A stretch of 9,621 bases of DNA. It comes from Planctomycetales bacterium. Lineage in GTDB: Bacteria > Planctomycetota > Planctomycetia > Isosphaerales > Isosphaeraceae. The notes below the pieces were generated by a model. That model searched no databases. It worked only from the letters and a program-made list of their open reading frames with translations, and had not been told where the DNA came from. Where the stretch lies: assembly GCA_027451455.1 (NCBI GenBank), contig DAIDJI010000149.1:1-9621 (forward strand), given 5' to 3'. This document shows positions 4,724-9,621 of this stretch, piece after piece. Both the position numbers and the translations under genes were made by a program. Within the stretch, counting starts at the first letter, position 1, and each line of letters opens with the position of its first letter.

Positions 4724-6751
4724 TCAATCGGGGAGCCCATCACGCTGTCGGCGACGCTCAGCCTTCCGCTGGAGCCGCTCCATTCGCCGGCGCTCTCGGA
4801 TCTCTCGGCGTTCCTCAGGAGTCGGGCCGACGGCCGGCGGATTGTCCCCCGTCGCCGGGCGGTCACGAGAGATCCCGCGGTCGAGCAGCCGCAAGAGTCC
4901 GCCGGCGCCCGCGACGATGGAGCCTTCCAGCAGGTTGGAGCCTGTTGCCTTGAGACGCTCCTGGAAGGCCTCGGCATCGATCCGGGGCTCCTGTAACGTC
5001 CCTCGAATCGGAACTTCCAGCCGGGCGCCGCTCAGGAGCGCCGCGAGGACCGGCCGATCGGGACGCGGGGGATTGACGCGGAATCGGGCCGTCAGGTCAA
5101 GGTGTTTCTCGAAATCGACCGATCCTTCCAGCTCCGCCTTGCCGATCCGCCCCAGGGGGAGGGCCAACCCATGCTGAAAGACCTTCCGATCGGCGATCCG
5201 GAACGAGATCGGGTCGCGCAGGGCCAGCATCGGCTCGGAATCCTCGGTTCCCGGGATCAGGTCGATGATTTCCTCAGCCAGAGGACCGGGCAGGAACTGG
5301 ACGTCGTTGAAGACGATGTCTCCCGTCACCTTTGCCGCCGCCCCGATGGCCCGGTCCACAGGGAACTCGGCATCGAGACCGCGGACCGAGACCCGGCCGC
5401 GGACCCGTGTGGCGCCGTCCAGCACCGGCGCCAGGAACGAGAGGACTCGATGGGAGACCTCATCGTCAACGACGGCATCCTGGATCGTCGAGGAGCCGCC
5501 CAGGCGGACCCGGATCCGGCCATCGGCCTCGCGGATGATCTCGGGCTCGAGGTGGAGTGCGCCGTCGTTGAGCCGGCCGTCGATGGGATCGATTCGGAAC
5601 CGTTCGCCGTCGGACCGGACGACGAGCCGGGCTTGCTCCAGCCGGAGGCCGAAGACGTCGAGGCCGTCGAGGGGGATGCCCAGTTCTCCCGCGATTTTTC
5701 CGCCGATCGGTCCGTTCAACCGCCAGTCGCACGGCCGTCCGGTCAGGCGGGCGTTGGGCTCGACGTCGCGGCGGAGATCGGCCTGGAGAGCGGCCCAGTC
5801 TGGTTGGAGGGTTCCCTTGAGGTCGAGACGCGACAACTCGGCTGCCCCCTGGATGGTTCCGGAACCTTCGAGTCGTCCCCGGGCGGTTGTCAGCTCGATC
5901 CGCCTGACCGACCAGTCGCCGGACCCTCCCGAGACCTCACAGGCCGCCTGGACCGGTCTGAGTGGATCGGGGATGGATGGGCCGGCCGCGCGGGCCTCGC
6001 CGGAGATGGTCCAGCGGCCCTCGTGTCGATGGGCCGAGAGCCGGCCGTCGATCGCGAGGGCGGCCGTCGAAGTCTCCCAGGGCCAGCGGGTTGCCTCCAG
6101 GGAGATCGAGGCGGGCCGATCGGCCTCCCGATGGACGGTCCCTTCGATGGCAAGCTGGGACGGCTCACTCCCGTTTTCGGATCGTTGCTGGAGGGAGATC
6201 TTCCACTGAATCGGGTCGGGATCGCGTGGGATTTCCAGCCGAATCTCAGCGGGGTCGGCCTTGATCGGCTGGGCGAGTGAGGCGTCGGACAATTGAAGGC
6301 GGCCGCCCGGGATCTCGACGATCAGCCGGAATCTCGGGTGCGGGCGGATGATCGGTCGCAAGGTTTCCAGGAGGTCGATGCGGCCGTCGGCCCCGCGCTC
6401 GATCGCGACCTCGGCGCCGGGGAGACGAAGCGGGATGGTTTCCGGGTTGGCAAAGAGGATCTGCCAGAGTCCCCAGCCGACCTCGGCGCGATCGGCGGCG
6501 ATCAGGCGATGGCCCTGGCCATCGCGAAGGGCGATGCCGTCGATCCGGGTTGGGCCGAACCAGGAGAGATGAACGGCCCTGGCCTCCAGGGATCCGGGTG
6601 CCAGCAGCCGATCGGCGCGAGTCGAGAGGATTCGAAGGGCCAGGGACCGGCCCAGCAGGGTTGGCAGGAGGACCACCAGGCCGAGGACCACGATCGGGGC
6701 AAGGAACGCGACCATCCACAGTCGTCGGCCTGTTCGACCGTTGGGTTTCAT
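4724..6751 (-). CDS. AsmA-like membrane-anchored protein
   Basis: A 675-residue protein. One N-terminal transmembrane segment (about 12-34) follows a short basic tail, so the bulk lies outside the inner membrane. The body is a long run of short beta-strand-like repeats with Gly/Asp turns, for example ARLVVRSDGERFRIDPIDG (374-392), VRGRVSVRGLDAEFP (450-464) and KVTGDIVFNDVQFLPG (474-489). The end of the repeat region has LEVPIRGTLQEPRIDAEAF (578-596), the typical closing motif of AsmA/TamB/YdbH-type proteins. These form elongated hydrophobic grooves and are linked to phospholipid transport or envelope assembly between the two membranes. The last 30 residues form a highly charged Arg/Glu helix, which is unusual. 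Which AsmA subfamily applies is not clear by eye. The ATG at 6751 is preceded by AAGGGA at a long spacing. It is the first gene of the minus-strand run. Confidence 0.75.
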   Translation of the reverse strand: MKPNGRTGRRLWMVAFLAPIVVLGLVVLLPTLLGRSLALRILSTRADRLLAPGSLEARAVHLSWFGPTRIDGIALRDGQGHRLIAADRAEVGWGLWQILFANPETIPLRLPGAEVAIERGADGRIDLLETLRPIIRPHPRFRLIVEIPGGRLQLSDASLAQPIKADPAEIRLEIPRDPDPIQWKISLQQRSENGSEPSQLAIEGTVHREADRPASISLEATRWPWETSTAALAIDGRLSAHRHEGRWTISGEARAAGPSIPDPLRPVQAACEVSGGSGDWSVRRIELTTARGRLEGSGTIQGAAELSRLDLKGTLQPDWAALQADLRRDVEPNARLTGRPCDWRLNGPIGGKIAGELGIPLDGLDVFGLRLEQARLVVRSDGERFRIDPIDGRLNDGALHLEPEIIREADGRIRVRLGGSSTIQDAVVDDEVSHRVLSFLAPVLDGATRVRGRVSVRGLDAEFPVDRAIGAAAKVTGDIVFNDVQFLPGPLAEEIIDLIPGTEDSEPMLALRDPISFRIADRKVFQHGLALPLGRIGKAELEGSVDFEKHLDLTARFRVNPPRPDRPVLAALLSGARLEVPIRGTLQEPRIDAEAFQERLKATGSNLLEGSIVAGAGGLLRLLDRGISRDRPATGDNPPAVGPTPEERREIRERRRMERLQRKAERRRQRDGLPD

Positions 6752-6802
6752 GTTTTCGGCCGTCCCTTACATGGTTCCCGGAGTCGCGCTTCGATGTTGA
6801 TC

Positions 6803-6811
6803 ATTGTAGCA
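6803..6811 (-). promoter_or_regulatory. Extended -10 promoter element for the AsmA-like operon
   Basis: The minus strand reads TGCTACAAT, a TGN extension followed by TACAAT (five of six consensus bases), about 52 bases before the ATG at 6751. The region 17 bases further upstream has no good -35, which is common for extended -10 promoters. It lies in the divergent gap, so the two transcription units could share control. Confidence 0.4.
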
Positions 6812-6873
6812 ACCTGGGGGCCGCGACGTGGCGGAATGCGGGTGGGTGGGCCCAGGGCTCGACTGCTGGCGTG

Positions 6874-6902
6874 TTGCAACCGCTTGTCCCCTCTGGCATT
6901 GT
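6874..6902 (+). promoter_or_regulatory. Candidate promoter of the ACS-type transporter
   Basis: TTGCAA (6874-6879; first three bases match TTGACA, plus the last A) is separated by 17 bases from CATTGT (6897-6902). CATTGT is preceded by TGG, resembling an extended -10. The -10 match is only three of six. It lies 42 bases before the TTG start at 6945. The TTGCAA is itself palindromic and could instead be part of an operator. Confidence 0.25.
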
Positions 6903-6944
6903 AGGTCGTCGCCTGGCCGCCGGGTTCCTACAGGAGAGAGATCG

Positions 6945-8402
6945 TTGCCGGTACGGAGTGTCCACAAGGCCGCGGATTACAACCTGCCGAGAGCCGACGG
7001 CCGGGCCTGGGGCGTTTGCTGGCTGATGTTCGCGGCGACCGTGTTGACCTACGTCGATCGCCAGGCGGTGGCGCTGCTTCGCGATCCGATCAAGGAAGAG
7101 TTCGGTATCGGGTCCAACGCTGAGTTCGGCTGGGTGATTGCGGCATTTTACCTGCCCTACGCGCTTTTACAGGTTCCGGCGGGCTACCTGGTCGATCGCT
7201 GGGACCTCCGGCGGACGTACGCCCTGGCGGTCGCCTGGTGGTCGATGGCGGCCACGTTGACGGCGTTCGTTCCGGAACTGGGCTTCCTTTTCGCTTGCCG
7301 GGTCCTGCTGGGTATCGGGGAGTCGTTCAACTGGCCGGTCGCCCTGAAGGTGACCGGACGAATTCTACCGCCCGCCGATCGCGGGCTGGGCAACGGCATT
7401 TTTAATTCGGGAGCCGCGGTCGGGGCCCTGATCACGCCGGCCATCGTCACCTACCTGGCGACGCGGTTCGGCTGGCGATCGTCGTATGCCGTGGTCGGAT
7501 CGGCGGGTTTCGTCTGGGTCCTCTGCTGGCTGGTCCTGGTCCGGGGCGAACTGCGTTCGGCGATGGCGCCGAGAGTCGAGAAGACCGATTCCACCGGACT
7601 CCCCATCTGGGTGATCGCGGCCTTTCTCGGGAACGGGCTGGCCGCGTCGGGAGTGGCGGCCCTGGGTTTCCTCCATGGGCAGCCGGCCATTCAGGCGGGG
7701 ATCGCGCTGGCGATCGTCGGGCCGCTCGTGATTGCGGCCGTGATTCCCTCGAAGGACCTCGTCGGAGCCTCGTGGGCCGAGGGACTTGGTCGGATCGTCC
7801 GGACGCCAAGGTTCTGGATTCTGGTCGTCGTTTCCGTTTCCATTAATATTTGCTGGCACGTTCAGTTGAACTGGGTGCCCAGCTATTTGCACGACGATCG
7901 GGGCCTGAAGTTCGCGGCCGGGAATTACTTCAGCATCATCCCGTTTCTGGCGGCCGACCTGGGCAACCTGGGCGGCGGGTGGTTCTCGCGAAGGCTGGCC
8001 GCGGCCGGTCGTCCGGCGGGTCGGGCCCGGCTGATCGTCATGTCCATCGCGATGCCGATGATCCTGGTCGGGCTGGGGATTGGGATGGCCGGGGATCTTC
8101 CGACGTCGCTGGTCCTGCTCGCGGCGATGGCATTCGGGACCGCCGCGTACATGGCAAACTACTTTGCCTTCACGCAGGAGGTGAGCGACCGGCATACGGG
8201 GCTGGTCGTCGGCTATCTCGGAGCGCTCGGGAATCTGGCCGCCGCCGGGTTCCAGCCGATCACCGGATTGGTGAAGGATCAGACCGGTAGCTACGCGATC
8301 ATCTTCGCGATCATCGGCCTGGCGCCGTTGCTGGGGTTACTGGCGCTGGCGGTCGGCTGGGGATCGAGTCGCGAGGCGAAGTCCGAGGTCGAGGTGGGAT
8401 GA
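6945..8402 (+). CDS. MFS transporter, ACS (anion:cation symporter, ExuT-like) family
   Basis: A 485-residue inner-membrane transporter. The N-terminal half is typical of hexuronate/organic-anion symporters. YVDRQAVALLRDPIKEEFG (36-54) is in helix 1 and the following loop. LLQVPAGYLVDRWDLRRTYALAV (74-96) carries the MFS motif A, and RVLLGIGESFNWPVALKV (119-136) matches the ExuT G-x-G-E-x-x-x-x-P block. The second half has WVPSYLHDDRG (310-320) and YMANYFAFTQEVSDRH (402-417). The centre (about 220-267) has two further hydrophobic stretches where most relatives have a soluble loop. The family takes up sugar acids or other anions with H+ or Na+, and the substrate is unknown. Start: TTG 6945 is chosen because AGGAGAGAG (6932-6940) lies just upstream, whereas an upstream in-frame GTG at 6828 would add 39 unlikely Cys/Trp/Arg residues. 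It is divergent from the AsmA-like operon. Confidence 0.85.
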   Translation: MPVRSVHKAADYNLPRADGRAWGVCWLMFAATVLTYVDRQAVALLRDPIKEEFGIGSNAEFGWVIAAFYLPYALLQVPAGYLVDRWDLRRTYALAVAWWSMAATLTAFVPELGFLFACRVLLGIGESFNWPVALKVTGRILPPADRGLGNGIFNSGAAVGALITPAIVTYLATRFGWRSSYAVVGSAGFVWVLCWLVLVRGELRSAMAPRVEKTDSTGLPIWVIAAFLGNGLAASGVAALGFLHGQPAIQAGIALAIVGPLVIAAVIPSKDLVGASWAEGLGRIVRTPRFWILVVVSVSINICWHVQLNWVPSYLHDDRGLKFAAGNYFSIIPFLAADLGNLGGGWFSRRLAAAGRPAGRARLIVMSIAMPMILVGLGIGMAGDLPTSLVLLAAMAFGTAAYMANYFAFTQEVSDRHTGLVVGYLGALGNLAAAGFQPITGLVKDQTGSYAIIFAIIGLAPLLGLLALAVGWGSSREAKSEVEVG

Positions 8403-8534
8403 TCCCGAGGCCGGGGCGGCTGGCGAGGATCGGAGTCGATTCTCGAAAACATCTCGGGCTGGACAGACCGGGGCGTTTCTGGCAGGTTTTGCCCCGCATC
8501 TCTTTCCGACGTCGCCGTCGTCCCCCGCCGCCGT

Positions 8535-8562
8535 GACGACTTCCGGTCTCGACCGGGTCGTC
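8535..8562 (+). terminator. Terminator-like hairpin after the ACS transporter
   Basis: GACGAC (8535-8540) and CCGGT (8543-8547) pair with ACCGG (8552-8556) and GTCGTC (8557-8562). This leaves a two-base TT bulge and a four-base CTCG loop. It falls in the 218-base gap between the transporter stop and the lipoprotein start. Only a short CCTTTC follows, so it is not a textbook intrinsic terminator. The rest of the gap shows nothing I can name. Confidence 0.35.
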
Positions 8563-8620
8563 CGCCTTTCGACCGGCCGGGTGAGGTCGCGGGTCGTCCC
8601 TTCTGGCAAGGTGGTGGAAC

Positions 8621-8890
8621 ATGTTCCGTCGATCCCTCTGGCTGATGGTTCTCGCGGGCGTCCTCGGCCTGGTGCCGGCCGGCTGCGACACCCACAAGTT
8701 CTTCCTGCGCCACAAGGATGAGGACGATTCCACGAAGTTGTCGTCCATCGAGGAACAGGATAAGCCGGACAAGGTCATGGGCGGGAACTCCTCGGACGCC
8801 GACGGTCGGGCGTTCTTCAAGAAGAACCGGCGGGCCGGCGGTTGGAGTTCCGAGGCTCAGGAGATCGAGAGCCACCTTGGGGCGAACTGA
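8621..8890 (+). CDS. Small predicted lipoprotein
   Basis: An 89-residue protein with a lipoprotein signal: a basic start (MFRR), a hydrophobic core (about 6-19) and a lipobox ending VPAGC, with the lipidated cysteine at 22. Proline at -3 is less usual than Leu or Val. Aspartate follows the cysteine, which in E. coli causes inner-membrane retention; whether that rule holds here is unknown. The mature part is short, hydrophilic and probably flexible, ending RAGGWSSEAQEIESHLGAN. I do not recognise a function. A good SD (AAGGTGG from 8608) precedes the ATG. The stop overlaps the yraN start as TGATG, so the pair is translationally coupled. Confidence 0.8.
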   Translation: MFRRSLWLMVLAGVLGLVPAGCDTHKFFLRHKDEDDSTKLSSIEEQDKPDKVMGGNSSDADGRAFFKKNRRAGGWSSEAQEIESHLGAN

Positions 8891-9282
8891 TGGCGGCGCC
8901 GACAGCCTGGAACCGCTGGTTCGGTGATCGCGGCGAGCGGGCGGCGGCTCGATTCCTCCGGCGCAAGGGCCTTCGGATCATCACCCGGGGTTATCGTATC
9001 CGCTCGGGCGAAATCGATCTGATCGCTCGCGATGGCGATGTTCTCGTCTTCGTCGAGGTAAAAACCCGGCGCAGGGGCGAGCCGGCCGAGGCCGTCACGC
9101 CCGAGAAACAGCGCCGGATCACGCTGGCCGCGAACCATTTCCTCCACAAGCATCATCTGCTCGAAATCCGATGGCGGTTCGATATTGTCGCCGTCGTCTG
9201 GCCCGACACGAAGGGGGCGCCCGAGATCGAGCACTTCCCCGATGCTTTCGAGTCCGTCGGCCGCGGCCAGTTGTTCTTCTGA
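8890..9282 (+). CDS. yraN: YraN, UPF0102 nuclease-fold family
   Basis: A 130-residue protein of the expected size. The UPF0102 core is clear: GDRGERAAARFLRRKGLRI (12-30), GEIDLIARDGD (40-50), LVFVEVKTRRRG (52-63), then RWRFDIVAV (94-102). The arrangement E41-x-D43 and E56-x-K58 is the restriction-endonuclease-like PD-(D/E)xK metal site. The family is widespread and nuclease-like, but its role is not settled; links to DNA metabolism have been proposed. The ATG at 8890 shares its A with the preceding lipoprotein stop (TGATG). An in-frame upstream start at 8842 would lie inside the lipoprotein gene and is less likely. The next gene, on the other strand, ends 13 bases away. Confidence 0.92.
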   Translation: MAAPTAWNRWFGDRGERAAARFLRRKGLRIITRGYRIRSGEIDLIARDGDVLVFVEVKTRRRGEPAEAVTPEKQRRITLAANHFLHKHHLLEIRWRFDIVAVVWPDTKGAPEIEHFPDAFESVGRGQLFF

Positions 9283-9295
9283 GCGGTCCGGCCGG

Positions 9296-9621
9296 TCATC
9301 GATTCGCCTGGGCGGCCTGGAGCAGACGGTCGAGCGCCGTCATCTGGGCGAGACCGTCCTCGGCCGGGTCGACCGGCGCGCCCGCTTCCACGGATTTCGC
9401 GAAGGCGTCGACCATCGCCGAATACTGGTTGACCGACTCGAAGGTCAGCGTACGGACGACGTCGGCGTCGGGGCCGGAATCGGGCGCCGATCCGATCGAA
9501 CGGAGCCGGGCGATGGGCGGGCCGTCGGCGGGCGGAAGGTAGGCGTCGGGGACCTCGATCGAGCCGCCGGTGCCGACCAGCTCGTCGACGCGGCCGAGCT
9601 GCGGCTCCGCCTCGCCGAGCG
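9296..9621 (-). CDS. Gfo/Idh/MocA-family oxidoreductase, C-terminal fragment
   Basis: A partial gene running off the right edge; 107 codons and a TGA stop are visible. The fragment shows the C-terminal domain of Gfo/Idh/MocA oxidoreductases. VGTGGSIEVPDAYLPP is the strand following the substrate loop. ESVNQYSAMVDAFAKSVEAG is the Q-Y-x-x-M-x-D-x-F helix, and DPAEDGLAQMTALDRLLQAA is the final helix. These enzymes are NAD(P)-dependent and act on sugars, inositols or similar. The N-terminal Rossmann domain and catalytic residues are outside the window, so the substrate cannot be judged. Many planctomycetes carry large numbers of such genes. It converges on yraN, with only 13 bases between the stops and no clear terminator there. 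Confidence 0.85.
   Translation of the reverse strand, partial: LGEAEPQLGRVDELVGTGGSIEVPDAYLPPADGPPIARLRSIGSAPDSGPDADVVRTLTFESVNQYSAMVDAFAKSVEAGAPVDPAEDGLAQMTALDRLLQAAQANR

Noticed and set aside
5102..6280. Plus-strand open frame of 392 codons antisense to the AsmA-like gene.
   Set aside because: Long antisense frames are common in GC-rich genes. The translation is Asp/Gly/Arg-rich with no domain, while the minus-strand reading has a membrane anchor and AsmA-type repeats.

Overview
The window looks like chromosomal DNA from a GC-rich bacterium. Most lines run at about 63-73% G+C by hand count. The gene mix suggests Planctomycetota, probably near Isosphaeraceae: a Gfo/Idh/MocA-type oxidoreductase, a large AsmA-like anchored protein, a small lipoprotein coupled to yraN, and starts that often lack a strong Shine-Dalgarno (SD) sequence. 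This placement is inference from style, since there is no rRNA or other marker.

Left part (1-1962, + strand): the last 70 codons of citrate synthase, a terminator-like hairpin, then a two-gene unit. The unit is a membrane-anchored helix-hairpin-helix (ComEA-like) protein whose stop overlaps the GTG start of a YheT-family alpha/beta hydrolase.

Middle-left (1963-2758): a region of clearly lower G+C (about 48-50% in the lines from 2401 to 2520). It holds one recognisable gene, a minus-strand VapD/Cas2-like endoribonuclease with a consensus -10 box and a strong SD. No partner antitoxin is visible. About 170 bases of unassigned, partly self-complementary DNA lie on its 3' side and about 230 unassigned bases on its 5' side. 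This is the most accessory-looking part of the window.

Middle (2759-6751, - strand): a three-gene run read from right to left. It comprises a 675-residue AsmA-like protein, an NHS-family (NupG/XapB-like) major facilitator transporter, and an unrecognised 207-residue protein that overlaps the transporter by 8 bases. The packing suggests one transcript starting near 6800.

Right part (6752-9621): a divergent intergenic region with promoter-like sequences on both strands. Then come an ACS/ExuT-like major facilitator with two extra hydrophobic segments in its centre, a small lipoprotein coupled by TGATG to yraN (UPF0102 nuclease-fold protein), and the C-terminal 107 codons of a convergent Gfo/Idh/MocA oxidoreductase. 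I see no rRNA, tRNA, CRISPR array, or complete insertion sequence.

The genes appear to be separate housekeeping or transport units rather than one pathway. No clearly new multi-gene system was found. The best leads are the orphan vapD island and the three-gene AsmA-transporter-unknown operon.
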